A stretch of 29,099 nt of DNA from Candidatus Wallbacteria bacterium (GTDB lineage Bacteria > Muiribacteriota > UBA6191 > JACPRK01): contig JACQFU010000139.1 in NCBI GenBank assembly GCA_016199905.1, positions 1-29,099 on the forward strand, read 5' to 3'. Below the pieces are notes generated by a model. It worked only from the letters and a program-made list of their open reading frames with translations, was not told where the DNA came from and ran no database searches. Every line of letters begins with the position of its first letter. Positions within the stretch are counted from its first letter, which is position 1. The translations under genes were made by a program, and so were the position numbers. Positions 1-7,872 of the stretch are shown here, piece by piece.

Positions 1-523
1 GCCGGCAGCCCTCCAGGATGGGCCGGGCGACCTCCGCGTCGAAAAGTCCGAGCGCGTAGACGCCGCTGGCCCGCATCCACAGGTGCGGCGAACCCACCAT
101 CTTCCGCACGACCTCCAGCGCCGTGTCGAGCCCCAGGCGCTTGAGCGCCAGGGCGGCGTTGGCCCGAACCCGGTTGTCCGGGTCCTCCAAGAACGGCACG
201 ATCAGGGGCAGCGACACCGGCGTGTCGAGGCAGTAGAGCGCCTCGATCACGTTGGCTCGTACGCGCGGATCGGGATGCTGGATGAACTTTGCCAGCAAAG
301 GCAGCTCTTTCTGACTGCCGAGCCGCCCGATGGCCAGCAGCAGCGCTGCCATTACTTGCGTATCCTTTTCCAGCGAAAGGCGCTCCAGCAGCGGCGCCAG
401 GGCCCGGGCGTCGCCGGCGGCCACGGCCTCGCTGATCGCCTGGATGCGTCGCGCCGGCTGGTCGTCGTCGATTCCCTGCGGGAGCGGTGCGGCACTTCCC
501 TGCGCTCGAGCGGGTTCCGTCAC
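1..523 (-). CDS. HEAT-repeat protein, C-terminus cut by window edge
   Basis: The minus-strand frame from a GTG at 523 stays open to the window edge, giving 174 residues without the C-terminus. After a polar N-terminus of about 25 residues come HEAT-type helical pairs. The clearest helix signatures are DPRVRANVIEAL (about 85-96) and DNRVRANAALAL (about 116-127), followed by WMRASGVYALG (about 149-159). HEAT repeats form curved scaffolds for protein binding; no catalytic motif is visible and the partner is unknown. The first four repeats align in order with the C-terminal block of the HEAT protein at 6183-7850, and the last two with the one at 9426-10325. I chose GTG because the nearby ATG at 531 is in another frame and stops after three codons. 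A TATAAT ends 6 nt before the GTG and no Shine-Dalgarno is close, so the message may be leaderless. Family call is firm; function unknown. Confidence 0.85.
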   Translation of the reverse strand, partial: MTEPARAQGSAAPLPQGIDDDQPARRIQAISEAVAAGDARALAPLLERLSLEKDTQVMAALLLAIGRLGSQKELPLLAKFIQHPDPRVRANVIEALYCLDTPVSLPLIVPFLEDPDNRVRANAALALKRLGLDTALEVVRKMVGSPHLWMRASGVYALGLFDAEVARPILEGCR

Positions 524-529
524 GCAGCC

Positions 530-535
530 ATTATA
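530..535 (-). promoter_or_regulatory. -10 hexamer directly before a GTG start
   Basis: TATAAT on the minus strand is followed by 6 nt and then the GTG of the HEAT gene. Transcription would normally begin about 7 nt past the hexamer, at or next to the start codon. I see no convincing -35 hexamer at 16-18 bp upstream. Confidence 0.55.
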
Positions 536-771
536 TCGGGCGGACCCTCTCCGGCAGTAAGGGACCGGATTCCGGTTCGCCCGGTCCAGCTCCCGAGCGG
601 GCCCGCCGCCGGTGACCGCAAGGGAACCTGCCCCTTGTTCGAGACGCTTGATGCCGCTCCTGATGGGTCTTTACGGGGATCGCTCGAGTTCTCGCGAGTG
701 CGCTGGCGACGGCGAAAGAGGCACCCGGCTTCGATGGATTGACGGCGCGATAGGGCGGCGGAAACCTTCCT

Positions 772-1491
772 TCACCACGCAATCGGTTGTCGATCGCGGA
801 AGAAACCACCGGTCGGACCGTTGGGCGGAAGCGTGGCAGCCCAGACGATGCCGTCCGCGCCGGCCTCGACGGTGCGCTCGGCGTCTGGGCCGCCCATGTC
901 GGTCTTCACCCAGCCCGGACAGACGGAGTTCACGAGCACCTTGCGGTCGCGCAGTTCGTCGGCCAGGACGCGGGTAAGCGCGTTCAGGGCGGCCTTGGAG
1001 ATGCGATAGGCGGGGTAGCCGCCCGCCATCTCGGAGAGCTGCCCGAGCCCGCTGGACACGTTGACCACCCGGCCTCCGCCGTTGCGGATCATCGCAGGGG
1101 CCAGCGCCTGAGTGAGTCTGAAGGCCCCGATGCAATTGGTATCGAAGGTGGATGCAAGCCGCTGCGCCGACGACTCGAGCGCTCCGGAGCTTGCCTCGTG
1201 CGGGTCCAGGAACACGCCGGCGTTGTTCACCAGCGCATCCAGCCGGCCCATCCGCTCTGCCACGAACACGGCGAGCCGATCGACGCTCGCCTGGTCGGCG
1301 ACGTCGAGCTGGTAGTGGCAGACCATCAGCTTCTCTTTCTGCAGTTCCTGCGACGCCGTCTTGGCCTGCTCTTCGTTGCGGCCGGTCAGCACGACCGTCA
1401 GTCCGAGCTTGGCCAGTTGCCGGCAGACCTCGTATCCGATGCCGCGGTTTCCGCCCGTGACGACCGCCACGGGAATCTTGCTCTGGATCAT
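772..1491 (-). CDS. Short-chain dehydrogenase/reductase (carbonyl-reductase-like)
   Basis: A 239-residue classical SDR, a single-domain NAD(P)-dependent oxidoreductase of normal family length. The cofactor motif TGGNRGIG is at 12-19, NNAG at 89-92, a VSS segment carrying the catalytic serine at about 145-147, and YRISK at 162-166 supplies the Tyr/Lys pair. CPGWVKTDM at 191-199 is the usual post-catalytic loop. The overall pattern, including GRNEEQ after the second strand, resembles carbonyl reductase 1 and related plant menthone-type reductases; Arg/Asn there suggests NADPH. The substrate cannot be read from sequence. The frame extends upstream to 1557, but the ATG at 1491 has GAGGAG 6 nt before it and begins right at the first beta strand, so I take that start. 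It lies alone between two unrelated minus-strand genes. Confidence 0.9.
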   Translation of the reverse strand: MIQSKIPVAVVTGGNRGIGYEVCRQLAKLGLTVVLTGRNEEQAKTASQELQKEKLMVCHYQLDVADQASVDRLAVFVAERMGRLDALVNNAGVFLDPHEASSGALESSAQRLASTFDTNCIGAFRLTQALAPAMIRNGGGRVVNVSSGLGQLSEMAGGYPAYRISKAALNALTRVLADELRDRKVLVNSVCPGWVKTDMGGPDAERTVEAGADGIVWAATLPPNGPTGGFFRDRQPIAW

Positions 1492-1631
1492 TGCCGTCTC
1501 CTCGGTGTTGCCCCGCAGCGACGATACCTCGCGCATGGGTGAAAGCCCTCGCCTCATCTCGCAGCCGGCGAGCCCAAGGCGAAGCCCGCACCATCAGTCA
1601 CGCAGACGGGCGGCGGCGGTCGATGCGAAGA

Positions 1632-1656
1632 TTCGAAACCGGAGATCGGTCTCGAA
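1632..1656. repeat. Inverted repeat between two minus-strand genes
   Basis: Two 10-nt arms (1632-1641 and 1647-1656) surround a 5-nt loop. On the minus-strand transcript they pair fully, with one G-U pair. The hairpin lies 49 nt after the stop of the EF-hand protein gene and 140 nt before the dehydrogenase start. No U-run follows, so it may be a weak terminator, a 3'-end stabiliser or a protein-binding palindrome. A second nested pair, GATTCG/CGAATC, overlaps it. Confidence 0.5.
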
Positions 1657-1705
1657 TTGCGAATCTCAAGTCTTCCGTCGAGCTCGCCTCCAACGACTTG
1701 CTCCC

Positions 1706-3271
1706 CTACCTCCGCGCCATTCGCCCCGTCGGCACCGTCTCCGTGTACCAGTCCCAGGTTCGGAAGGTCTTGCCGTTGCGCACGAAGCTCGACGCCAGGC
1801 GATCGGCCGTCACCGAGATCGAGGTGATGCCAAGGGCGGCGACCGTGTGCAGCTCTCGGGGCTGGCTGACGCCGTCGCCGTCGTCGATCCAGACCATCAG
1901 ACCGTCCAGTTCGCGGCCGGTCAGCACGCCGTCCTTGTTGGCGTCGCGCAGCGCCAGCTTCTGGTAGCCGTCGGCGAAGCCGCCCGCCGTGCCGAAGAGC
2001 TGCAGGCCGCTCGCGATCTTGCCGTCGTGATGCGTGTCCTCGCAGAGCAAGCCGTCTTCGTTGGGGAGCATCCACTCGCAGCGTTCGGGGGCGCCGCAGC
2101 CGTCCATATCGAAGAGCACGGAGCCGATAGGAAGGAACTCGGTGTCGGGGCCGACATTGCGGTCGTAAAGGCCGGGGCGGCCGTCGCCGTTGATGTCGAG
2201 GACGATAGGGCTGGCGACGCGGCTGCCGTGGTCGACGGCCTCGCGTTTGCGTTTGTTGCAATCCTGGATCGACTCGACCTGCTGCTTGGCGGGCGCATTG
2301 CGAGCGGCGAGCATCGTGCTCCTGTCCTGGGAGGACTTGCCGACCTGAATCCCGTAGCCATAGCGCACGGTGTTGGGATTCAGCGTGTACCCGTAGGAGA
2401 GGGCGGAGGTGAAGCCGCCGCCGTAGGTGGAGGAATCGGGTGTGCCCTTGTTGGGATCGCCGCCTGCGCTGCCGCCGCCGGCCTGCTGGGAGCAGTCCTC
2501 CGCGAGGACCTTGAGAGCGAAGTTGGCCCAGTCGACGCCCGCTCCGGCCGTCTTGCCGCTGGCCTTGAAGTCGTCGAGTCCCTTTTGGATGCGGGCGGCT
2601 GCGCCAGTCGTGTCGCCGCTGTCCCAGATGCTGAGCGCCTCGCGCATGGTCTGGCGCATGTCGTAGATGCCACCGCGAGCTTGCTGGACTCCTCCCAGAA
2701 AGGCGCGCTGGTTGGCCGCGTTGAGCCGCGCCATCCGGCGCACGTAGGAGTTGCCGGAGCTTTCGACCTCCGGGAAGTAACTGACGTAGCTGGCCGCGGT
2801 CAGCTCGGCGCGCCGCATCGCCTGGGGGTCGGATTGTTGCTGACCCTGAAGCCACTCGCCCGCCAGGCGATCGAGACCGCTCTGCTCGGTGCCGGTGAGC
2901 TGGCGCGGTTGGCCGGGAGTGTTTTGGTTGTAGATATCGCGATAGCAAGAATCCGCCGCGTTGCCCGCGAGAGCGGCCAGGTCGGTGGTGGACGGCAGTC
3001 CGGGGTGGTCGGCGCGGGCGGAGTCGTAAGCCGCCATCAGGTCCTTTTGAAGTTCGGGGTGTGCCTTGACGAAGGCTTCGAATTCGGCGGCGGAGGTGCG
3101 GGCGCCGTTGAGGTCGCCGGCGGCGAGCTTGGCGTAGAACTGCTCGACGGGCCTGGCGACGAGGTCGTACCCGGGCACGTCGGCGGGGGTCTTGAGCTGG
3201 GGCGCCGCGAACGCACAGCCCGCCGTCAGGACCGCCAGCCCCAGAGCCATCCAGAAGTTCGTCTTGGTCAT
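1706..3271 (-). CDS. Exported protein with EF-hand-like calcium motifs
   Basis: 521 residues. The N-terminus is a signal peptide (MTKTNFWMALGLAVLTAG) ending in Cys19; TAGC is a marginal lipobox, so it is either a lipoprotein or cut after AFA at about residue 22. Residues 30-260 are mostly helical and Gln/Ala-rich without a recognised domain. A Gly/Ser-rich stretch (264-290) leads to a C-terminal region with DxDxDG-type loops: DINGDGRPG (359-367), DTHHDGKIA (412-420), DANKDGVLTGREL (443-455) and DDGDGVSQPREL (463-474). Such loops bind calcium in EF-hand, dockerin-like and large surface proteins. Cysteines near 109, 260, 338, 392, 398 and 410 could form disulphides. Start ATG has AGGAGG 6 nt upstream. 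It diverges from the prepilin operon with 155 bp between, so an envelope role linked to those pilins is possible but unproven. No function assigned. Confidence 0.8.
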   Translation of the reverse strand: MTKTNFWMALGLAVLTAGCAFAAPQLKTPADVPGYDLVARPVEQFYAKLAAGDLNGARTSAAEFEAFVKAHPELQKDLMAAYDSARADHPGLPSTTDLAALAGNAADSCYRDIYNQNTPGQPRQLTGTEQSGLDRLAGEWLQGQQQSDPQAMRRAELTAASYVSYFPEVESSGNSYVRRMARLNAANQRAFLGGVQQARGGIYDMRQTMREALSIWDSGDTTGAAARIQKGLDDFKASGKTAGAGVDWANFALKVLAEDCSQQAGGGSAGGDPNKGTPDSSTYGGGFTSALSYGYTLNPNTVRYGYGIQVGKSSQDRSTMLAARNAPAKQQVESIQDCNKRKREAVDHGSRVASPIVLDINGDGRPGLYDRNVGPDTEFLPIGSVLFDMDGCGAPERCEWMLPNEDGLLCEDTHHDGKIASGLQLFGTAGGFADGYQKLALRDANKDGVLTGRELDGLMVWIDDGDGVSQPRELHTVAALGITSISVTADRLASSFVRNGKTFRTWDWYTETVPTGRMARR

Positions 3272-3348
3272 CTTGAGCCTCCTGCCTATCCGTAGCGATT
3301 GCCGGACCTTCCAGCGTCACCGCGCCCCAGGAGGCCCGCGGGCGAGCC

Positions 3349-3361
3349 AAAGGTTAGCGGC
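3349..3361. repeat. Inverted 13-bp copy, left arm
   Basis: AAAGGTTAGCGGC here recurs as its exact reverse complement at 3942-3954. The two copies lie in the gaps before the first and the second prepilin gene. They may be regulator sites, but one 13-bp match over this distance can arise by chance. Confidence 0.35.
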
Positions 3362-3426
3362 AGTTTTGATGCCCGGCGTCGAATCCGGCGTGTGGTAGCG
3401 TGTCGTATCGGCGGGGAGCATGTCCA

Positions 3427-3942
3427 ATGAATGAATGGCGAAACCGGGGACTGACGCTGGTGGAGATCCTCCTGGCGGTGGGAATCCTGGCGGCCGTGGC
3501 GGCACCGTTCGTCTGGTCGATGATGTCGTCGAAGCAGGGATTCGTCGCCTCGGTGGAAGAGGTGACGGCGACGGCGCTGGCCACGCGTACGCTCGACACG
3601 CTGAGGCAAGTGCCGTTCGAGCGTATCCCCGTGTCGCGAGAGCCGCAGCTGGTGGGCGACCGTTCCTGGGACGCGCGCAACTTCATGTTGCCCGAGTCGC
3701 CCGCGCTGCCGAAGACGGCTGCGGTGGCGGAGACCTTCGACCTGGTGGGGCCCGTGGCCTCGGGCACGAACATCGAACGGTTGCTCATGATCGAACTGGT
3801 GCCGTTGACGCCGGACCAGCCTGCGGGCGGAGTGCAGCTCAAGCGCGTGACCGTGCTGGTGCAGTGGACCCCGGCCTTCGCCCAGGCGGAGCCCTTCAGC
3901 CGCAACGTGCGTCTGGTGACGCTGTTGGCGCCGTCGAACTAG
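3427..3942 (+). CDS. Type IV prepilin-like minor pilin, first of three
   Basis: 171 residues with a class III (prepilin) signal: short charged leader MNEWRNRG, then LTLVEILLAVGILAAVAA. Prepilin peptidase would cut after Gly8, leaving Leu at +1 (usually Phe or Met) and the conserved Glu at +5 that aligns subunits during assembly. Residues 9-30 form the hydrophobic helix that anchors the subunit in the inner membrane before assembly; the remainder is a small periplasmic domain with no recognised family. The frame opens at 3400, but the ATG at 3427 gives a proper leader and has GGGGAG about 8 nt upstream. Length and neighbours fit a minor pilin or pseudopilin of a type IV pilus or type II secretion system. 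I do not assign a specific Pil or Gsp name. No assembly ATPase, platform protein, secretin or peptidase is in the window. Confidence 0.85.
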   Translation: MNEWRNRGLTLVEILLAVGILAAVAAPFVWSMMSSKQGFVASVEEVTATALATRTLDTLRQVPFERIPVSREPQLVGDRSWDARNFMLPESPALPKTAAVAETFDLVGPVASGTNIERLLMIELVPLTPDQPAGGVQLKRVTVLVQWTPAFAQAEPFSRNVRLVTLLAPSN

Positions 3943-3954
3943 CCGCTAACCTTT
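3942..3954. repeat. Inverted 13-bp copy, right arm
   Basis: GCCGCTAACCTTT overlaps the last base of the first prepilin stop codon and is the reverse complement of 3349-3361. It sits 71 nt before the next prepilin start. Confidence 0.35.
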
Positions 3955-4025
3955 TCCGCCCGGCCCTGCCTCCAGGGAAGCGAGCGCGACTACGACGCGC
4001 AGCGGACTGGACCGGGAGGCGGAAG

Positions 4026-4556
4026 ATGTCGACGAGCGAGCGGAAGTCCGGAAGACGGGGATTCTCCTTGCTGGAGATCGCAATCGCGGTCGGCATCATG
4101 ATGCTGGGGATGCTGCCGGTGTTGAACCTGGCGACGGCGGGCCTGCGCGAGACGTCGATGACGCGGGAGGACATCCTGGCCCGCAACGCCGCGCTGGACT
4201 TGCTGGAGCGGTTCTCGGGCGAGAAAGCCGACCGGTTGGCAGTCGTCGGCGACCTCGGCCTGACCGACGCGGAGGCCGAGCTGATGCTGGCGCAGGACCC
4301 GGTGCTGGCCGCCGCGCAGGACGGGGCCGCGATGGCCAAGCTGGCCGAGATGGGCGAGAAGATGACGCTGCGGCGACGCGTGGAGTTCGAGCGAGACGGC
4401 GGCGGCAAGCCGGGGTTGCACCGGCTCACGGCGCGGATCGTATTCGGCTCTCAGGGCCGCGGCGAGCGCAAGGTGGCGATGCACCGGTTCTTCTTCGAGC
4501 CCGCCAAGCCGGCGGCCATCGCGACGGTCCCCAGCGGGACCAACCAGGGGAGCTGA
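4026..4556 (+). CDS. Type IV prepilin-like minor pilin (PilV/GspI-like)
   Basis: 176 residues. Leader MSTSERKSGRRG, cleavage expected after Gly12, then FSLLEIAIAVGIMMLGMLPVL with Phe at +1 and Glu at +5, a textbook prepilin motif. The helix continuing into NLATAGLRETSMTREDILARNAALDLLE, with many small residues and repeated Ala/Leu, resembles PilV or GspI subunits, which initiate or cap the pilus tip. The C-terminal part (about 60-176) is not recognised. The reading frame is open from 3435, but only the ATG at 4026 gives the leader, and GGGAGG lies 6-7 nt upstream. It follows the first pilin by 83 bp and precedes the third by 5 bp, so the three are likely co-transcribed. Confidence 0.85.
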   Translation: MSTSERKSGRRGFSLLEIAIAVGIMMLGMLPVLNLATAGLRETSMTREDILARNAALDLLERFSGEKADRLAVVGDLGLTDAEAELMLAQDPVLAAAQDGAAMAKLAEMGEKMTLRRRVEFERDGGGKPGLHRLTARIVFGSQGRGERKVAMHRFFFEPAKPAAIATVPSGTNQGS

Positions 4557-4561
4557 GCACG

Positions 4562-5200
4562 ATGACGACGAAGAGCAAGACGGACCGCCGCGGGTTCGGG
4601 ATGGCCGTGATCGTGGTGTCTCTTTTCCTCGTGCTGATGAGCGTGATGGCGATGACGGGCTCGCAGCGCAGCGCCGACGTTCGGCGCGTCACGGCCGGAG
4701 CCTACGCGGGCCGGCTGGCGGAGCAGCTGGGCCGGTCGGCAATCGAGGAGGCAATCGCGTCGTTGACTCCGGATGAGCTGTTCGGACGCGGGAAGGTCGA
4801 CGCCCAGGGGCGCTTCGACGCGGCTTTTCTGGCCGGCCTGGACGCCTCCGGCGCCCTGCGCAAGGACGACGTCGGCAACCCCGTGGAGGTGCGCTTCCCG
4901 GCCACCCTGAAGAACGCCGTCAAGCCGCAGACCCTCAGACAGGCCGCCGCGACGGACCCCTCCGTGCAGGCCATCGACGACGTGACGGTTCGCCCGCTCT
5001 CGTTCACGGCGCCCAACTGGGGCGTGGTGCTGCTGAAGACCCGGGTGAAGGTGCGGGCCGGCGATCAGGTGGCCGAGCGGTTCGTCGTCGAGGAACGCCA
5101 GTTCGCGCTCGACCCGACGGCCTCGAGCAAGCTGAAGATTGGCACGCAGAGTCTCCGGACGCTGGTGCTCCGCAAGGCTGCCGACGCGAACGCTCTGTGA
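4562..5200 (+). CDS. PilX/GspK-like minor pilin
   Basis: 212 residues. Leader MTTKSKTDRRG is followed by FGMAVIVVSLFLVLMSVMAMTGSQRSADVRR. This has the prepilin cleavage context (RRG then Phe) and hydrophobic helix but lacks Glu at +5 (Val there). Loss of Glu5 is known in GspK/PilX-type subunits that sit at the filament tip, and the position after a PilV/GspI-like gene fits. The following GAYAGRLAEQLGRSAIEEAIASL segment looks like the extended alpha helix of such proteins. At 212 residues it is shorter than typical GspK and nearer PilX in size. It starts 5 bp after the previous stop, and the ribosome site (AGGGGAG) lies inside the end of that gene, so translation is probably coupled. Confidence 0.75.
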   Translation: MTTKSKTDRRGFGMAVIVVSLFLVLMSVMAMTGSQRSADVRRVTAGAYAGRLAEQLGRSAIEEAIASLTPDELFGRGKVDAQGRFDAAFLAGLDASGALRKDDVGNPVEVRFPATLKNAVKPQTLRQAAATDPSVQAIDDVTVRPLSFTAPNWGVVLLKTRVKVRAGDQVAERFVVEERQFALDPTASSKLKIGTQSLRTLVLRKAADANAL

Positions 5201-5455
5201 TTGCATTACGATTCGAAAGACCCACTGGATGCGACAAATGACAGGAGCCTCCATGAACGCGAGACCCAACGACCGCCCCCTCCGCGCCCTGGTCCGGTTC
5301 GGCGCCGCCGCGGCGCTCGCGGTCGCTCTCGCCTGTCCCGGCCCGCTCTCGGCCTTCAGCCCGATGCGCTTCATCGTCCCCGGCGGAGTCGTGCCCAGAT
5401 GGGCTCCCGAGGCTTTTCCGCTCCAGTACGCGATCCAGGACAACGCCCGCCAGAA

Positions 5456-5495
5456 GGCCGGCTCAACCCCCGCTCCTTGAACGCCGTCGCCCAGA
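5456..5495. repeat. 40-bp direct repeat, copy 1
   Basis: Matches 5984-6023 at 37 of 40 positions, same strand. In the downstream frame both copies encode GRLNPRSLNAVAQ. This copy spans the point where the protease frame breaks. Confidence 0.9.
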
Positions 5496-5983
5496 GCTTC
5501 GACTTGGACGGTCGCGGCTACTACCGCGTGGCTCAGATCGCCGTCAACAACAACGCCGGGATGAGCGACTACGCCTACGAGATCGCGGTCACCCACGAGA
5601 TCGGCCACAGCTTCGGACTGAATCACTCCGACCGCATAGGGGCGCTCATGAACAGCTTCCTCGAGAACCGCCAGCTCGGCCTGCGTCCCCACTACGACGA
5701 CTGGGCCGGCGCCGCCTACTTGGCCGGCGCGCCCGATTTCGCCCCGAGCAAGGGCAACCTTTCCGGCGCCGTCACGGCAGCCGGAACGCCCATCGACAAC
5801 GTCGACGTCATCATCCGCAGGGCCTCCGACGGAGCGCTCGCGGGCGTCGTCCGTACCGGTATCGTCGCGCGCGGCGACTCGTCGGCCGCAGGCCAGGCGC
5901 GCTCCGCGGGCCGCTACGTCTTCACAGGACTTCCGGCCGGCGACTACGTCGTCGTGACCTTGAACAGCCGCCTCACCTTCGAC

Positions 5984-6023
5984 GGCCGGCTCAACCCGCG
6001 CTCCCTCAACGCCGTCGCCCAGA
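5984..6023. repeat. 40-bp direct repeat, copy 2
   Basis: Second copy, inside the regulatory-like domain of the protease. It reads in frame and gives a plausible part of that domain, so it looks like the original and 5456-5495 like the duplicate. Confidence 0.9.
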
Positions 6024-6170
6024 TCGAGCCGACTTATCACGGCGGCGCCAAGCGCTGGCAGGACGCCAAGCACGTGACGATCGAGGCCGGGAAGCTCACG
6101 GCTGCGATCGATATCGACGCGCCGGTAAAGTAGGGCCTCCCATCTTCTGGCATCTGGCTGCTGCCTTCGG

Positions 6171-6176
6171 TACTCT
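6171..6176 (+). promoter_or_regulatory. -10-like hexamer directly before a GTG start
   Basis: TACTCT, then GGCTCC, then the GTG at 6183. The arrangement mirrors TATAAT-GGCTGC-GTG of the HEAT gene at the left edge. No Shine-Dalgarno and no clear -35 element. Confidence 0.4.
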
Positions 6177-6182
6177 GGCTCC

Positions 6183-7850
6183 GTGCACCCCGACCTCGAC
6201 AAGTGTCTTTCGGAGCTGGAGGACCTGCGGGAAGACGTTCGGGCCAAGGCAGTCGCGGCGCTGGGGAAGATCGAAGACCCTGTGACCTTCCTGGCCCTCG
6301 ACCGGATCTCCACGGCCGACCCGAGCATCCAGCTGCGCTTCACGGCCAAGAAGACCACGCACCAATTGCAAGAGACGATCCAGCGCCGCCCGCCGGACGT
6401 GCGAGTGGGCGGCGATCCGGCCGTGCTGCAGGCTCTGCTCGGCAGCTCCGATCCCACCGTCCGCAAGAAGTGCCTGGAGCTCTGCCTGGCGACCCGACAG
6501 ATGGCCGCCATCCCGCTCATCCCGCCTCTGCTGGAGAACGAACCCGACCCGGAGGTCAAGCGAGCAGCCCTGTTGCTGGCGGCGCTCGCCGGCCGCCACG
6601 CCATCCGCGTGCTGGCGCCCTTCATCGCCGATCCGGAGGTCCAGGTTCGCTGGGCCGCAGTCACCGCCCTCGGCATCATCGACGACGTCGACATGTTCCC
6701 GTATGCCGTGCGCGCGCTCTCGGACCCGGCGCCTGAAGTCCAGAAGAGCGCTTTCCGCATTTGTTCGCGCATTGGCAAGGCGAACTTCGGCCGCCTGCTG
6801 GAGCACATGGTCGCCTCCACGAAGCCGTGGAAGCGCCTGGCCGCCGTGCTCGCCATCGTTCGAGTACGCCAGCCCCACCTGCGACCGATGGCCGAGCGGT
6901 CTCTTCAGGACCCCGATCCGCAAGTGCGCCAGGCGGCAGCCTCTGCCCTGGAGGCCCTGGGTGAGAAGCCGCAGGCGGCCCCGGTTCCGCCGCGCCCGCC
7001 CGCTAGCGCGCCGCCTTCCGTTGCGGCCGCGGACGCGGCCCCCGTCCTCCCGCCGACTGCGTCCGCCACGCGCCCATCCGCCCAGCAGAGCCGCTTCGCC
7101 AAGCTGAAAAATCCGCAGGCCGGCGGACCGGCCGCCCCGGCGCCCTCGTCGTCCGCCATCCGCGCAGCCACTTTCGGCAACACCACGGCCGACGCCGGCA
7201 AGACCGAGGAACTCAACGCCTGGGTGCGCGAGACGGACACCGCGCGAGTGCCGGAAATCGTCGAGTGGTTCGAGAAAGAGACCGACGCCCGCATCCGCGC
7301 CAGCCTCGTCATGGCGGCCGGCAAGCTCGGCGGCAAGCTGGCCACTGAGATGCTGAAGTCATGCCTCAGCGACGCCGACGGTCGCATCCGCGCCAACGCC
7401 GTCGAGGCCCTGAGAGGCAAGGTGCGCTCCGAGGCGCTGGCCGGACTGGTCCACGACGCGGACAACCGCTGCCGCGCAAACGCCATCGTGGCGCTGAAGG
7501 ACTACCGGCGCGTCGATATCATCAAAGCGCTCAAGGCGATGGCCTCGGGCGATGCGACGTTCCGCAAGAGCTGCATCTACGCCATCGTCGAGATCGCCAC
7601 GCCCCAGACCGCCGAGCTCCTCAAGATGTTCGATGACGATCTCGACCCCGACGTCAAAGAGAAGGCTCGGCAGGCCCGCGAGCTGCTCGACGCCCGCCTG
7701 GCCGAGGCGGCAGCCGCGCAGGCCGCCGGCGGCGCTCCGGGAGCCGGCAACGCCTCGGGCAAAGGCGAGCCCGCCGCGGGCAAACTGGACGGCCTCAAGT
7801 CTCGCATCGCCGAAGCCTTCGGCGCCTTCCGCAAGAAGCTCGGGGGCTAG
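6183..7850 (+). CDS. Two-block HEAT-repeat protein
   Basis: 555 residues, no signal peptide or membrane helix, so cytoplasmic. The N-terminal block (1-262) has about six HEAT-like helical pairs, for example DPTVRKKCLELCL (90-102), DPEVKRAALLLAAL (122-135), DPEVQVRWAAVTALG (150-164) and DPDPQVRQAAASALEALG (243-260). A Pro/Ala-rich linker (263-335) follows. The second block (about 345-505) includes DARIRASLVMAAGKLG (368-383), DGRIRANAVEAL (399-410) and DNRCRANAIVAL (427-438), then an Ala/Gly-rich stretch and a short basic C-terminal helix. The second block is colinear with the HEAT protein at the left edge. It probably acts as a protein-interaction scaffold; no enzyme motif is visible. The GTG at 6183 is the only start near the first repeat and lacks a Shine-Dalgarno. 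It runs convergently into the cyclase gene with 22 bp between. Confidence 0.85.
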   Translation: MHPDLDKCLSELEDLREDVRAKAVAALGKIEDPVTFLALDRISTADPSIQLRFTAKKTTHQLQETIQRRPPDVRVGGDPAVLQALLGSSDPTVRKKCLELCLATRQMAAIPLIPPLLENEPDPEVKRAALLLAALAGRHAIRVLAPFIADPEVQVRWAAVTALGIIDDVDMFPYAVRALSDPAPEVQKSAFRICSRIGKANFGRLLEHMVASTKPWKRLAAVLAIVRVRQPHLRPMAERSLQDPDPQVRQAAASALEALGEKPQAAPVPPRPPASAPPSVAAADAAPVLPPTASATRPSAQQSRFAKLKNPQAGGPAAPAPSSSAIRAATFGNTTADAGKTEELNAWVRETDTARVPEIVEWFEKETDARIRASLVMAAGKLGGKLATEMLKSCLSDADGRIRANAVEALRGKVRSEALAGLVHDADNRCRANAIVALKDYRRVDIIKALKAMASGDATFRKSCIYAIVEIATPQTAELLKMFDDDLDPDVKEKARQARELLDARLAEAAAAQAAGGAPGAGNASGKGEPAAGKLDGLKSRIAEAFGAFRKKLGG

Positions 7851-7872
7851 CTGTCAGGTCGCGGCGCGAGCA

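Larger units (their letters stand above)
5253..6133 (+). pseudogene. Matrixin-type (M10-like) secreted metalloprotease, frameshifted
   Basis: Two frames together encode one protein. The first begins at ATG 5253 (AGGAG 7 nt upstream) with a signal peptide (hydrophobic core AAAALAVALACPGPL, cut near LSA) and the matrixin-like start FPLQYAIQDN, but stops at 5480. The second frame carries HEIGHSFGLNHS, the HExxHxxGxxH zinc site of metzincin proteases, followed by a possible Met-turn (ALM), and then a carboxypeptidase-regulatory-like beta domain (GNLSGAVTAAGTPIDNVDV... to VFTGLPAGDYVVV). Moving from first to second frame needs one extra base or two fewer near 5456-5480. That spot coincides with a 40-bp repeat of 5984-6023, and the catalytic domain before HEIGH looks short (about 50 residues from the first strand). 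Either a genuine lesion by recombination or an assembly error; as written no active enzyme is made. It follows the pilins by 52 bp. Confidence 0.75.

Noticed and set aside
1361..3295. Long plus-strand open frame opposite the EF-hand protein gene
   Set aside because: No recognisable domain. The minus-strand protein has a signal peptide, AGGAGG ribosome site and calcium-loop motifs; the long antisense frame is a GC-rich shadow.
5253..6133. Programmed ribosomal frameshift in the protease gene
   Set aside because: No slippery heptamer with a downstream structure was evident, and the break coincides with a repeat and apparent loss of domain sequence.
4451..6856. 801-codon minus-strand open frame across pilin, protease and HEAT genes
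   Set aside because: It runs against three genes with clear prepilin, zinc-protease and HEAT motifs and has Ser/Arg/Ala composition without any domain.
7851..7872. Terminator between the convergent HEAT and cyclase genes
   Set aside because: The 22-bp gap contains no inverted repeat and no T-run.
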